Assembly (NCBI RefSeq): GCF_008064635.1
Contig: NZ_VRYZ01000002.1
Coordinates: 1-64,000 of the forward strand
Direction of reading: 5' to 3'
Origin: Parahaliea aestuarii
GTDB lineage: Bacteria > Pseudomonadota > Gammaproteobacteria > Pseudomonadales > Halieaceae
Length of the DNA: 64,000 nucleotides
Shown here in pieces: positions 40,575-49,840 of this stretch; positions within the stretch are counted from its first letter, which is position 1; each line of letters begins with the position of its first letter. Below the pieces are notes generated by a model. It searched no databases. It saw only the letters and a list, made by a program, of their open reading frames with translations, and was not told the origin of the DNA. A program made the translations under genes and the position numbers.

Positions 40575-41810
40575 ATGCCCCACGAAAAACTTCCGCCGCG
40601 CGTTGTGCGCTATGGTGGTGCCACCTATGGCGAGGATGAAATCCAGCAGGTCAACGCGGTACTGGCCGATCCCAACGGCATGATTCCCGGCGCCAGGGTT
40701 GGCGAGTTTGAAGCGCGGGTCGCCGCCTTCATGGGCAAACGACACGGGGTGATGGTCAATTCCGGCTCTTCCGCCCTGATGATTGCCATGCGCCTGCTCA
40801 ATCTGCCGCCCGGTTCAGAGGTGATCACGCCGGCCCTTACCTTCTCTACCGATGTCGCAACCATCTACCAGGCGGGTTATGTACCGGTGTTCGTCGATGT
40901 CGGGCTCGACGACTACCAGATTCTGGCTGACCGGGTTGAAGAAGCCATCAGTGATAAAACCCGCGCGGTGCTGGTGCCCGACCTGATCGGCGGCATCGGG
41001 GACTGGGACAAGTTGCGCGCGATAGCCGACCGCCACGACCTGCAGTTGGTACACGATTCCTGCGATACGCTGGGGGGCAGCCTGCGCGGCCGCAAAACGG
41101 CGACCCGCGCCGATATCTCGGTAACCAGCTTTTCCATCTTCCATATCATCACCGCGCTTGGAAACGGCGGCATGGTGTTTTTCGACAGCGACGACCTGCT
41201 CGACCGCGCCCTGATGCTGCGCGCCTGGGGGCGGTCGTCGGAAAAGTACATGTTCGGTACCCGGGTGGCGGAGAGTGACGGCCGTTTTCTGGAAAAGCTG
41301 GACGATCTCGACTACGACTCGCTGTTTATCTTTGAGGATCTCGCCTACGGCTTTATTCCCAACGAGGCAGGCGCCGCCTTCGGCCTCGGCCAGATGAATC
41401 GCATTGATGAGTTGTGGCAGGCACGCAACGCCCGTTTCCAGGCCTACTATCGTTTCTTCGCGTCGCACGCCGATAAATTCATCGTGCCGCGCACCCTGCC
41501 GGAAACGGAAACCACCTGGATCTGCTTCCCCCTGCAGATTCGTCCGGAGACCGGCTGGAGTCGCAAGGCGCTGCAGGTTCACCTGGAAGACAGCGGCGTG
41601 TTTTCCCGGGTTATTTTCTCCGGCAATATCACGCGCCACCCGATGCTGAAGGGACGTGACTACCGGGTGCATCCGGCGGGACTGGGGAACTGCGACCAGA
41701 TTATGGAATATGGCGTGATGCTGCCCTGCCACCCCACCATGTCCGATGAAGACCAGCGCTATGTCGAGCAGGTCCTGGAAGAATTTATCACCGCAAACGG
41801 GAATCCCTGA
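40575..41810 (+). CDS. DegT/RfbH-type PLP enzyme with His in place of the Schiff-base Lys
   Basis: ATG 40575 (AGGGA upstream) gives 411 residues. The fold is DegT/DnrJ/EryC1: VNSGSSALMIAMRLL near residue 62, LVHDSCDTLGG near 159 and RAWGRSSEKY near 215. At the position of the PLP lysine (K-x-x-x-x-x-G-x-G-G) stands H190 in SIFHIITALGNGG. In ColD and RfbH the same Lys-to-His change turns an aminotransferase into a sugar 3-dehydrase. RAWGRSS also resembles RfbH RDWGRDC. A deoxygenation or dehydration of a sugar is therefore more likely than transamination. The gene is followed by a CoA ligase after 4 bp. Confidence 0.75.
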   Translation: MPHEKLPPRVVRYGGATYGEDEIQQVNAVLADPNGMIPGARVGEFEARVAAFMGKRHGVMVNSGSSALMIAMRLLNLPPGSEVITPALTFSTDVATIYQAGYVPVFVDVGLDDYQILADRVEEAISDKTRAVLVPDLIGGIGDWDKLRAIADRHDLQLVHDSCDTLGGSLRGRKTATRADISVTSFSIFHIITALGNGGMVFFDSDDLLDRALMLRAWGRSSEKYMFGTRVAESDGRFLEKLDDLDYDSLFIFEDLAYGFIPNEAGAAFGLGQMNRIDELWQARNARFQAYYRFFASHADKFIVPRTLPETETTWICFPLQIRPETGWSRKALQVHLEDSGVFSRVIFSGNITRHPMLKGRDYRVHPAGLGNCDQIMEYGVMLPCHPTMSDEDQRYVEQVLEEFITANGNP

Positions 41811-41814
41811 AGCC

Positions 41815-43383
41815 ATGCACAGCAGTCCGCTCCACCAGCAGTCTCTTTTCGATATCCTGCGCCGCAGTGCGGCACGCTATCCCGAACGGCTGGCGATTCG
41901 CCAGCTGGACAGCGACTGGACCTATCGCGAGTTCTACCAGTTGTGCCTGCGCCTGGCGGGCGGCCTGGCCGAACGCGGTATCGGCCCCGGCGATCGCGTG
42001 GCGATTCTCTCGCGCAATTCCAATGCCTTTGCCGCCGCGCGATTTGCGATTAGCGCTGCCGGCGCTGTGCTGGTCCCGGTCAACTTCATGCTCAATGCCG
42101 AGGAGTCCGCCTATATTCTCGGTCACAGCGGCGCGCGCCTGTTACTGGTGGGCGATACCGAACTGGAAAAAGCCCGGCAGGCGGCTGCCCTTTGCCCCGA
42201 TATCGAAGGCCTGGTCTGGTTGGTGACAAACAGCCCGGCGCCGGCGGGTCTGGAGGCTTTCGATACCCTGGCTGCCAGCGTGCCGCTGCAATCACCGCCG
42301 GTGGTCGACAGTCTCAGTCCAGCCCAGATTATTTACACCAGCGGCACAGAGTCCGCGCCCAAGGGGGCGGTGCTCAGTCACGCGGCGGTGCTGTGGGAGT
42401 ACAGCAGCATCCTGGCCGATGCCGAGGTGTGCGGCGATGACGTACTGCTACACGCCCTCCCCCTGTTCCACTGCGCCCAGCTGGACTGTTTCCTCGGCCC
42501 GTCGATACAGACGGGCGGCCGCAATATCATCACTGCCGACAACAGTCCGGCGAATCTCCTGCAACTGCTGGAAAGTGAGGGGATTACGTCCTTCTTTGCG
42601 CCGCCAACCGTATGGATTGCCCTGCTCCGCCACCCGGATTTTGACGCCACCGATCTCGCTGCCCTGCGCAAGGGCTACTACGGCGCGTCCATCATGCCGG
42701 TGGAGGTACTGAAGGAAATCCAGCAGCGTATCCCGCAAATCCGCCTGTGGAACCTCTACGGGCAGACCGAGATTGCGCCGGTTGCCACCATCCTCAAACC
42801 GGAGGACCAACTGCGCAAGGCCGGCTCCGCCGGGCGGCCGGTGCTGCACGTAGAAACCCGGGTGGTGGATGACGAAGGCCGGGATGTCCCGCCCGGTAAC
42901 ATTGGCGAGGTGGTGCACCGCTCCCCGCAACTGTTGACGGAGTATTTCCGCAACCCCGAGAAAACCGCCGAGGCCTTCTCCGGCGGCTGGTTCCACAGCG
43001 GTGACCTTGCCACCCTCGACGATGAGGGCTACCTCACCATCGTCGATCGCAAGAAGGACATGATCAAGACCGGCGGAGAGAACGTCTCGGGACGCGAGGT
43101 CGAAGAAACCATCTACCAGCTTCCCTGGGTCGCCGAAGTGGCGGTCATCGCCCTGCCCCACCCGCGCTGGGTGGAGGCGGTTGCCGCGGTCGTGGTGGCC
43201 AAGGCCGGCGACGAAGCGCAGGCCAGCGAGCAGGCGGTGATCGACTTCTGCCGCGAACGCCTGGCCAGTTTCAAGGTTCCCAAATGCGTGCGCCTGGCCG
43301 TGGACCTTCCCCGCAACCCCTCGGGAAAGATCCTCAAACGCGACCTGCGCGAAACCTATGCGGGTGAATTTTCCGCAGAATAG
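41815..43383 (+). CDS. AMP-dependent acyl-CoA ligase, copy 2
   Basis: The start MHSSPLHQQSLFDIL at 41815, 4 bp after the PLP enzyme stop, gives 522 residues. Motifs are IIYTSGTESAPKGAVLSH near residue 175, LYGQTEIAPVATIL near 310, LTIVDRKKDMIKTGGENVSG near 408 and the catalytic Lys in PSGKILKRD at the end. It resembles medium-chain or fatty acyl-CoA synthetases more than ligase copy 1 does. Translational coupling with the unusual PLP enzyme suggests they act on the same compound. Confidence 0.88.
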   Translation: MHSSPLHQQSLFDILRRSAARYPERLAIRQLDSDWTYREFYQLCLRLAGGLAERGIGPGDRVAILSRNSNAFAAARFAISAAGAVLVPVNFMLNAEESAYILGHSGARLLLVGDTELEKARQAAALCPDIEGLVWLVTNSPAPAGLEAFDTLAASVPLQSPPVVDSLSPAQIIYTSGTESAPKGAVLSHAAVLWEYSSILADAEVCGDDVLLHALPLFHCAQLDCFLGPSIQTGGRNIITADNSPANLLQLLESEGITSFFAPPTVWIALLRHPDFDATDLAALRKGYYGASIMPVEVLKEIQQRIPQIRLWNLYGQTEIAPVATILKPEDQLRKAGSAGRPVLHVETRVVDDEGRDVPPGNIGEVVHRSPQLLTEYFRNPEKTAEAFSGGWFHSGDLATLDDEGYLTIVDRKKDMIKTGGENVSGREVEETIYQLPWVAEVAVIALPHPRWVEAVAAVVVAKAGDEAQASEQAVIDFCRERLASFKVPKCVRLAVDLPRNPSGKILKRDLRETYAGEFSAE

Positions 43384-43391
43384 GCCCCCCG

Positions 43392-43406
43392 GGCGCGGAA
43401 AGCGCC
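43392..43406 (+). terminator. Short hairpin after the CoA-ligase gene
   Basis: GGCGC-GGAAA-GCGCC follows the stop by 8 bp, with no clear U-run. It is a weak terminator candidate. Confidence 0.35.
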
Positions 43407-43491
43407 TGTCGTCATAAAACCTTCACACAACGCGAGGTCGCGATTGCGTACACTCGCGTTTGTTACTGTTTAATGTCGTTTACATGAATTT

Positions 43492-44667
43492 ATGGCGAAG
43501 TTTTTTACCGCGCTGGCGGCGGCGGGGGCCGTGCTGCTCGGCTCCCTCTGGGCGGTTGTTGAGGTATGGGGGGACGATCTGCTCGCTTCCTATATCGAAC
43601 CACCAGAACCCTTTGACAGTCACCAGCTACCCAGCGCGCCCGACTATAACGACCCCGCCTACTGGGCGGCCTTTCCCGGCCGGCCCAGCGCTGCCCGCCT
43701 GACACCGGACGGACTGCAATCCGCCGAATACGCCGCTCCGGCGGATGTCTTCTACATCCACCCCACGTCGTACATCGCTGCCGACAGCTGGAATTCCCCG
43801 CTGTTTACCGATTCCCGTGCCTGGGAGATGGTGGATATCATCCTCGGCGCTCAGGCCAGCGCCTTCAACCTCTGCTGCGAAGTCTATGCGCCTCACTACC
43901 GCCAGGCGGCACTGTCGAGTTTCCTGGACTTCGACGGCGACAGCGGCAGGCGCGCGCTGGAACTGGCCTATCGCGATATCGCCGACGCGTTTGCGGCGTT
44001 TTTGCACTACAACAACGGGCGCCCTTTCCTCATCGCCAGCCACAGCCAGGGCACCTACCACGCACTGCGCCTGCTGGCCGAGCATGTAGATGGCCGGGCG
44101 ATACAGAAGCGCATGGTGGCCGCCTATGTGGTGGGATACTGGGTGCCGATGGATACCTTCGGGCGCACCCTGCAACATATCGCGCCCTGCGAGTCCGCCG
44201 GCGACACCGGCTGCCTGCTGCACTGGTCGACCTACGGCGACAGGGGCGTGCGCCGCGCCGGTGTTCCCCACTGGTATCCCGGTGGCCCGGAGTTGTCCGA
44301 TGGCAAGCCGCTGCTGTGTAACAACCCACTGAACTGGCAACACAACGGGCCCCGCGCCGAAGCCTCCGAACACCCGGGCGCCCTGTACGTGGCGCGCGGC
44401 GGCAGCCTGTACCACGACCTGCTGAATATCCCCGCCGAAGTCAAACTGACGTCACTGCCCCAGCCTCTGGAGCACTGGACCTGGGCAGAGTGCCGCGACG
44501 GCCTGTTGCACGTGGCGCCCCAGGACAGCGGCCCCTTCGCCGAACTGGGGGACGATCCGAACCAAGACTACCACCTTATCGACTACAGTCTGTTCTACGA
44601 AGCGGTGCGGGAAAATGCCTGGAAGCGGGTGCGGCGCTTTGGCGACAGCCTGGCCAGCAGCCGCTAG
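43492..44667 (+). CDS. DUF3089 alpha/beta-hydrolase-like protein
   Basis: This 391-residue protein has an N-terminal hydrophobic segment (FFTALAAAGAVLLGSLWAVV) that anchors or exports it. The segments DVFYIHPTSY near residue 85, AYRDIADAFAAFLHY near 160, and the nucleophile elbow IASHSQGTYHALRLL near 183 (S185) identify DUF3089, a family with the alpha/beta-hydrolase fold. An esterase or lipase-type activity on the periplasmic side is plausible. A late DYHLIDYSLFYEAVREN contains the candidate catalytic His. It stands alone with its own leader region. Confidence 0.82.
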   Translation: MAKFFTALAAAGAVLLGSLWAVVEVWGDDLLASYIEPPEPFDSHQLPSAPDYNDPAYWAAFPGRPSAARLTPDGLQSAEYAAPADVFYIHPTSYIAADSWNSPLFTDSRAWEMVDIILGAQASAFNLCCEVYAPHYRQAALSSFLDFDGDSGRRALELAYRDIADAFAAFLHYNNGRPFLIASHSQGTYHALRLLAEHVDGRAIQKRMVAAYVVGYWVPMDTFGRTLQHIAPCESAGDTGCLLHWSTYGDRGVRRAGVPHWYPGGPELSDGKPLLCNNPLNWQHNGPRAEASEHPGALYVARGGSLYHDLLNIPAEVKLTSLPQPLEHWTWAECRDGLLHVAPQDSGPFAELGDDPNQDYHLIDYSLFYEAVRENAWKRVRRFGDSLASSR

Positions 44668-44670
44668 TCC

Positions 44671-44701
44671 AACCAGCCTTCCGCCAGCCTCATTGCTGGT
44701 T
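44671..44701 (+). terminator. Hairpin after the DUF3089 gene
   Basis: AACCAGC (44671-44677) pairs with GCTGGTT (44695-44701) just after the stop, followed by CAAATTGTT. It is a modest terminator candidate. Confidence 0.4.
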
Positions 44702-44843
44702 CAAATTGTTCAGCATTCGCCGGACTTTATACTCTCCTGCCCCCGTGGCATGGCCAGTTCACCCCGCCGTGGGGTTAATCTGCACAGATTCCCGGCAACT
44801 ATAACGGGCGACCAGCGGGTATCGCAGACGGAGGGTCAAACTC

Positions 44844-45785
44844 ATGAAAGCGGTGCGCTGCCACAACCACGAAATCTGTGTCCACGATGTGCCCGCTCCG
44901 GGCGGGGACGGTGTGCGTGTGCGCATTGCCTCTGCGGGCATTTGCGGTTCCGACCTGCACATGACCGCGCTGGGCTTCGACATACCCTTCACCCTGGGGC
45001 ACGAGATTGCCGGTATTGCCGAAGACGGCACAGCGGTGGCGATTGAACCCACCGTTTACTGCGGACACTGCGAGCGCTGTGTCCGTGGCGACTACAATCT
45101 TTGCATACGCGGCAGCGAAGCCGTTATGGGTGTCGGTCGCGACGGCGGTATGGCGGAGGAAATAATCGTCCCGGCGAAATGCCTGGTGCCCCTGCCCGGC
45201 GGCATTCGCGTTGAGGACGCCTGCCTGGTCGAACCCCTGTCAGTGGCGGTGCGGGGGATCGGTCTTGCCGGCATCAGCAGCCGTCACAGGGTGGCCGTAA
45301 TTGGCGGCGGCACCATTGGCCAGTGCGCCGTTGCCATTGCCCGTCAGGTCACTCAGCAGGTCCACCTCTTCGCCCGCCACGACGCGCAGAAGCGCGCCGG
45401 CGAAATCCTGGGCGCCAAGCTGGAGGGGGACAGCGATGATTTTGACCTGGTCATCGACTGTGCCGGTACCGATGCCGCGATGGCGCAGGCTGCCAGTCTT
45501 TGCAAGCCCGGTGCCACGATCCTCATGCTGGCCACCTACTGGGGCGGGCTCACCATGCCCGCGATGCAGATGATGATGAAGGAACTGCGCACTGTAACCT
45601 CTATGGCCCAGGCCCGTCAGGGCCTGGTGCGGGATGTGGAAATTGCCGCCGCCACCCTGGCGAGGAATCCGCTGATTGCGCCGACCCTGATCACCCACCG
45701 CTTGCCGCTGGAAGCCGCGGCCGAGGCCTTCGCCATCGCCGGCGACCGCGCCCGGGGAGCGATCAAGGTCGCCTTCAATCACTGA
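44844..45785 (+). CDS. Zinc-dependent alcohol/polyol dehydrogenase, copy 2
   Basis: This has the same 313-residue length and about 85 percent the same residues as the protein at 30027-30968, in the opposite orientation. Zinc-site segments GICGSDLHM, LGHEIAG and YCGHCERCVRGDYNLC and the NAD loop GGGTIGQCAVA are conserved. The substrate-side segment after GSDLH differs (MTALGFDIPF against FWQQGFPIPF), so the copies may have different specificity. Its surroundings hold CoA and SDR enzymes rather than a transporter. Confidence 0.88.
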   Translation: MKAVRCHNHEICVHDVPAPGGDGVRVRIASAGICGSDLHMTALGFDIPFTLGHEIAGIAEDGTAVAIEPTVYCGHCERCVRGDYNLCIRGSEAVMGVGRDGGMAEEIIVPAKCLVPLPGGIRVEDACLVEPLSVAVRGIGLAGISSRHRVAVIGGGTIGQCAVAIARQVTQQVHLFARHDAQKRAGEILGAKLEGDSDDFDLVIDCAGTDAAMAQAASLCKPGATILMLATYWGGLTMPAMQMMMKELRTVTSMAQARQGLVRDVEIAAATLARNPLIAPTLITHRLPLEAAAEAFAIAGDRARGAIKVAFNH

Positions 45786-45795
45786 GCGGAATGAT

Positions 45796-46653
45796 TCACG
45801 GCTCCAGGCCCATACCGCGCAATACTTCCTCCGGCAGGCTGGGCATCGCCAGCGCCGACAGGTGAGCGGCCCGCGCCGCAGCAAACTGCCGGGTCATTTC
45901 CGGGTGAGTAGATACCCAGAATTCGCCGGCAGCAATTTGCGGCAGAATCACCTGGGCAGCTTCCAGGCCGGTCATGCCATCGGCCTGCAGCATGGCGTGC
46001 ATCATCGCACCGTGTTCGGCGCTGGCAGTATCGCTGGACTGGCCGCTGTCCTCGAAGATGCGGGTTGCCACCGGGCCCGGCAGGATGGCGGAGACCCTGA
46101 TCGGTGACTGCTTTACCTGCATCTCCAGGAACAGGCACTCGCTGAAGGAGATCATCGCGTGCTTGCTGAGGATGTAGGAAGTCTGGATCGGCATCATGCC
46201 CAGGCCGCCGATAGAGGCGGTATTGGCAATCCAGCCGGGCCTGCCGCTGGCGATCATGCGCGGCGCGAAAGCGCGCACGCCGTGAATGGCGCCGTGAATA
46301 TTGATGTTCAGTGTTTTCTCCCACAGCTCGGTGGGTAACTCCCAGGTAAAGCCGAGAGTCTCAACGCCGGCGTTGTTCACCAGCAGGGTCACCTCGCCAA
46401 AGGCGTCGAACGCGGCGTCGGCCAGGGCGTCGATGGAAGCGGGATCCGCCACGTCGACCTTCACCGCCAGCGCTTCGCCACCCTGCCCGCGAATATCCGC
46501 CGCCACCGCTTCGGCGCGATCGACGGCAATATCGGCCACTACCACACGCATGCCCGCTTCAGCTGCGACCCGCGCCAGTCCTTCGCCAATGCCGGAACCG
46601 GCGCCGGTGATGACGGCAGTGCCGCCGGTGAGTGCCTGCAGGGTGTCTGACAT
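45796..46653 (-). CDS. Short-chain dehydrogenase/reductase
   Basis: The 285-residue classical SDR has TGAGSGIGEGLARVAAEAG, an Asp after the second strand (VVADIAVDR), NNAGVETLG, a Ser region ANTASIGGLG and YILSK as catalytic Tyr/Lys. The C-terminal ~60 residues are longer than usual. AGGAG lies upstream of the ATG. It converges on the zinc dehydrogenase with a 10-bp gap and diverges from the enoyl-CoA hydratase gene. The substrate is unknown. Confidence 0.82.
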   Translation of the reverse strand: MSDTLQALTGGTAVITGAGSGIGEGLARVAAEAGMRVVVADIAVDRAEAVAADIRGQGGEALAVKVDVADPASIDALADAAFDAFGEVTLLVNNAGVETLGFTWELPTELWEKTLNINIHGAIHGVRAFAPRMIASGRPGWIANTASIGGLGMMPIQTSYILSKHAMISFSECLFLEMQVKQSPIRVSAILPGPVATRIFEDSGQSSDTASAEHGAMMHAMLQADGMTGLEAAQVILPQIAAGEFWVSTHPEMTRQFAAARAAHLSALAMPSLPEEVLRGMGLEP

Positions 46654-46893
46654 GGATAGCTCTCCTGAATTCGCATGGTTGTGGAAATCGCCTATTATCC
46701 CGCCGACCCTGCGCTACTGTCCTGTGGCCGGGCGAGTGCTGGTTCAATCTTCCTGACCTGCGACCACAAAAGCTGGTAAAGCACCGCTGGCAACGCGCTG
46801 CAGCCTGCCAGATCGAATAGCTATGCTCCCCTGCCCCGCTGCGCTACTATCGCTGGTTCCCGCAGACTCAATAAAGCAGACAAGGAGCCCGCT

Positions 46894-47661
46894 GTGAGCG
46901 ACCAGGTTGTACTCACCGAAGCCAGAAATGGCGTACTTTTCATTACCATCAATCGTCCTGAAGCCAAGAACGCCGTGAACAGGGCCGTTGCGGTAGGCAT
47001 CGCCGCGGCGATCGATGAACTGGAATCCAATGACGAACTGCGCGCCGGCATTCTGAGCGGTGCCGCCAACACCTTCTGTTCCGGGATGGATCTCAAGGCC
47101 TTCGTGTCCGGGGAAGTTCCCATCGTCGAAGGCCGGGGCTTCGCCGGTCTCTGCGAATACCGCACGGCAAAGCCGCTGATTGCCGCAGTGGAAGGTTTCG
47201 CCCTGGCCGGTGGCTTCGAACTCGCCATCAGCTGTGACCTGATCGTCGCCGCCGAGGACAGCCGCTTTGGCATTCCCGAAGTGAAGCGCGGGCTGGTGGC
47301 TGGCGCCGGCGGCCTGGTGAAACTGCCCAAGCAGATTCCGCTGAGAATCGCCAAGGAACTGGCCCTGACCGGCGATTTCATCTCCGCCACTCGCGCCTAC
47401 GAACTGTGCCTGATCAATGAGGTGGTTCCCGCCGGCACGGCCCTGGAAGCCGCCGAGAAGCTGGCCGGACGTATTGCGGCCAACGGCCCCCTGGCGGTGG
47501 CGGCCAGCAAGGAAATTGTCGACAAGGCGCAGGACTGGAACAGCGAAGACATGTTTGCACAGCAGCAGGTCATCGCCCAGCCGGTCTTCACCAGCGCCGA
47601 TGCCATCGAGGGCGCCACCGCCTTCGCCGAAAAACGCGCGCCACAATGGAAAGGCCGCTAG
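46894..47661 (+). CDS. Enoyl-CoA hydratase/isomerase (crotonase family)
   Basis: The start is GTG 46894, 6 bp after AAGGAG, giving 255 residues. The oxyanion-hole segments are NTFCSGMDLKAF near residue 62 and ALAGGFELAISCDL near 106, and FGIPEVKRGLVAGAGG carries the expected catalytic Glu near 131. The first catalytic Glu position lies in GGFELA. The enzyme adds water to an enoyl-CoA or shifts a double bond. It is followed after 28 bp by a thiolase gene, the two making a beta-oxidation pair. Confidence 0.87.
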   Translation: MSDQVVLTEARNGVLFITINRPEAKNAVNRAVAVGIAAAIDELESNDELRAGILSGAANTFCSGMDLKAFVSGEVPIVEGRGFAGLCEYRTAKPLIAAVEGFALAGGFELAISCDLIVAAEDSRFGIPEVKRGLVAGAGGLVKLPKQIPLRIAKELALTGDFISATRAYELCLINEVVPAGTALEAAEKLAGRIAANGPLAVAASKEIVDKAQDWNSEDMFAQQQVIAQPVFTSADAIEGATAFAEKRAPQWKGR

Positions 47662-47689
47662 GCCAATACGCATTCAAAGGAGATCGACA

Positions 47690-48922
47690 ATGCCAGAAGC
47701 ATGGATTATCGACGCCTGCCGCACGCCCCGCGGCATCGGCAAGAAAGGCAAGGGCGCCCTGGCGGATGAACATCCCCAGCACCTTGGCGCCACGGTTCTC
47801 AAGGCGCTTGCCGAGCGCAATAAACTCGATACCAGTGAAGTCGAGGACATTATCTTCGGCACCAGTGCCCAGCGCGGCCAGCAGGGTGGCGACCTGGCGC
47901 GCATGGCGGCCCTGGAAGCGGGCTACGATGTGCGCTGCTCCGGCGTCACCCTGGATCGCTTCTGCGGCTCAGGCATCACCGCTGTGAACATGGCCGCGGC
48001 CGCGATCATGTCCGGCATGGAGGACCTGGTGATCGGCGGCGGCTGCGAGATGATGTCCGCCTATGCGCAGATGGGCGGCAGTTCGCCCTTTATCGACAGC
48101 GACAACCTCGTGCTGCGCAGCATGCATCCGCAACCCCATCAGGGCATTTGCGCCGACGCCATCGCTACCCTGGAAGGTATCGCCCGGGAAGACCTCGACA
48201 AACTGGCGGTGGAATCCCAGCGTCGCGCCGCCCACGCCATCGAGAATGGCCACTTCAGCAAGAGCCTGATCCCGGTGTACAAGGCGGACGGCAGCCTGGC
48301 CCTGGACCGCGAGGAATTCCCACGCCCCGGCACCACACTGGAAAGCCTGTCCGAACTGAAAGCGGCCTTCGAACCCATGGCGGATTACCCGCTGGACGAA
48401 GCTGGCACCACCTACCGCGCGCTGGTCAACCAGGTCTATCCCGACCTGCAGATCAAACACGTGCACCACGCGGGCAACTCCTCCGGGGTGGTGGACGGCG
48501 CAGCGGCCCTGTTGCTGGCCTCCCCTGACTACGCCAGGGCGCACGGCATGAAGCCCCGGGCCCGCATCGTGGCCATGGCCAATATGGGCGATTCCCCGAC
48601 GCTGATGCTCAATGCGCCAGTACCCGCGGCGAGAAAAGTGCTGAAGAAGGCCGGCATGTCCCTGTCGGATATCGATCTGTTCGAGATCAACGAGGCCTTC
48701 GCCGTAGTGGCGGAGAAGTTCATCCGCGACCTCGACCTCGATCGCGACAAGGTGAATGTAAACGGTGGCGCCATGGCCCTCGGCCACCCCATCGGCGCCA
48801 CCGGCTCCATCCTGATCGGCACCGTACTGGACGAACTGGAACGCCGCGACCAGCAGTTCGGCCTGATCACCATGTGCGCCGCCGGCGGCATGGCACCGGC
48901 TGTCATCATCGAGCGCATCTGA
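47690..48922 (+). CDS. Thiolase (acetyl-CoA C-acyltransferase)
   Basis: ATG 47690 (AAAGGAG upstream) gives 410 residues. The nucleophile C92 stands in LDRFCGSGITAVN, EINEAFAVV and GGAMALGHPIGATGS supply the second active-site region, and CAAGGMAPAVIIE is the closing cysteine signature. It cleaves a 3-ketoacyl-CoA to acetyl-CoA and a shortened acyl-CoA. With the hydratase upstream and the acyl-CoA dehydrogenase at 21220 it could complete a side-chain degradation cycle. Confidence 0.92.
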   Translation: MPEAWIIDACRTPRGIGKKGKGALADEHPQHLGATVLKALAERNKLDTSEVEDIIFGTSAQRGQQGGDLARMAALEAGYDVRCSGVTLDRFCGSGITAVNMAAAAIMSGMEDLVIGGGCEMMSAYAQMGGSSPFIDSDNLVLRSMHPQPHQGICADAIATLEGIAREDLDKLAVESQRRAAHAIENGHFSKSLIPVYKADGSLALDREEFPRPGTTLESLSELKAAFEPMADYPLDEAGTTYRALVNQVYPDLQIKHVHHAGNSSGVVDGAAALLLASPDYARAHGMKPRARIVAMANMGDSPTLMLNAPVPAARKVLKKAGMSLSDIDLFEINEAFAVVAEKFIRDLDLDRDKVNVNGGAMALGHPIGATGSILIGTVLDELERRDQQFGLITMCAAGGMAPAVIIERI

Positions 48923-48940
48923 CGCTCTTTCCTTCTCCCT

Positions 48941-48962
48941 CTCGCCCGGATTCCCGGGCGAG
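48941..48962 (+). terminator. Strong hairpin after the thiolase gene
   Basis: CTCGCCCGG-ATTC-CCGGGCGAG is a perfect 9-bp stem with a 4-base loop, 19 bp after the stop, followed by CTATTC. It probably ends the hydratase-thiolase transcript. Confidence 0.65.
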
Positions 48963-49063
48963 CTATTCAAACCAGCCCCGTATTCGCGCCCGCCTCACTG
49001 GCAAGCGTTGTACTGTCAATTCATAGTCAGCACTCCTGCCAATGGATAACAAGGACAAGCGCA

Positions 49064-49840
49064 ATGAATTACGCAACCCGACTACAAGGCAAGGCGGTTA
49101 TCGTCCTCGGTGCCGGTACCGGCATCGGGGCCTCCACGGCGCGGCGGGTGGCCGCCGAGGGCGCCCGTGTGTGCCTGGCCGATATCAACCTGGATGCTGC
49201 CGAAGCGGTGGCCGCAGACATCCGCGGCGCTGGCCAGTCAGCCTTTGCCCTGGCCTTCGACATAGCCGACGAGACTTCGGTCAACGCGGTTGTCAGCGAG
49301 GCCGCGAGCCAGCTGGGCGGGCTGGACGGCGCCCATATCAACGCCGCGGACCTGAAGATTATTCACGAAGACAGCGATGTGCTGTCCGAATCGATGGCGG
49401 TGTTCGATCGCACCATCGTGGTCAATTTACGCGGCCACTTCCTCGCCACTCGCGCGCTGTTACCGGTGCTGCTGCAACGCGGCGGTGGCGCCCTGGTCTA
49501 TACCAGCTCCGGCGCCGCCGAGGCCGCCGAACCCACCCGCCCGGCCTACGCCATGAGCAAGAGCGGCATCAATGCGCTGATGCGGCATGTCGCCAGCGGT
49601 TGGGGACGCAAAGGCATCCGCGCCAACTGCGTGTCGCCCGGCCTGACCATCACCGATGAAATGCGCAGCAGCGGCCTGTTGCCCCCGGAATTCGAAAAGA
49701 TGGCGCTGGCGGCGACCCCGCACCAGCGCCTGGGCCACCCCGACGATATTGCCGCAATGGTCGCAATGCTGCTGTCCGAGGATGGCCAGTGGATCAACGG
49801 CCAGGCCTACCATGTGGATGGCGGCACGGTAATGCGCTAG
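49064..49840 (+). CDS. Short-chain dehydrogenase/reductase
   Basis: The 258-residue SDR has VLGAGTGIGASTARRVAAEG, CLADINLDAAE, the catalytic Ser in VYTSSGAAEA, and YAMSK. The usual NNAG is changed to INAAD near residue 88, an uncommon variant at a structurally important turn. The end INGQAYHVDGGTVMR is typical. It has its own leader after the thiolase terminator and could be transcribed separately. The substrate is unknown. Confidence 0.83.
   Translation: MNYATRLQGKAVIVLGAGTGIGASTARRVAAEGARVCLADINLDAAEAVAADIRGAGQSAFALAFDIADETSVNAVVSEAASQLGGLDGAHINAADLKIIHEDSDVLSESMAVFDRTIVVNLRGHFLATRALLPVLLQRGGGALVYTSSGAAEAAEPTRPAYAMSKSGINALMRHVASGWGRKGIRANCVSPGLTITDEMRSSGLLPPEFEKMALAATPHQRLGHPDDIAAMVAMLLSEDGQWINGQAYHVDGGTVMR

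Noticed and set aside
40575-41810. Plain DegT aminotransferase annotation
   Set aside because: The Schiff-base lysine position is His (H190), so transamination is unlikely.
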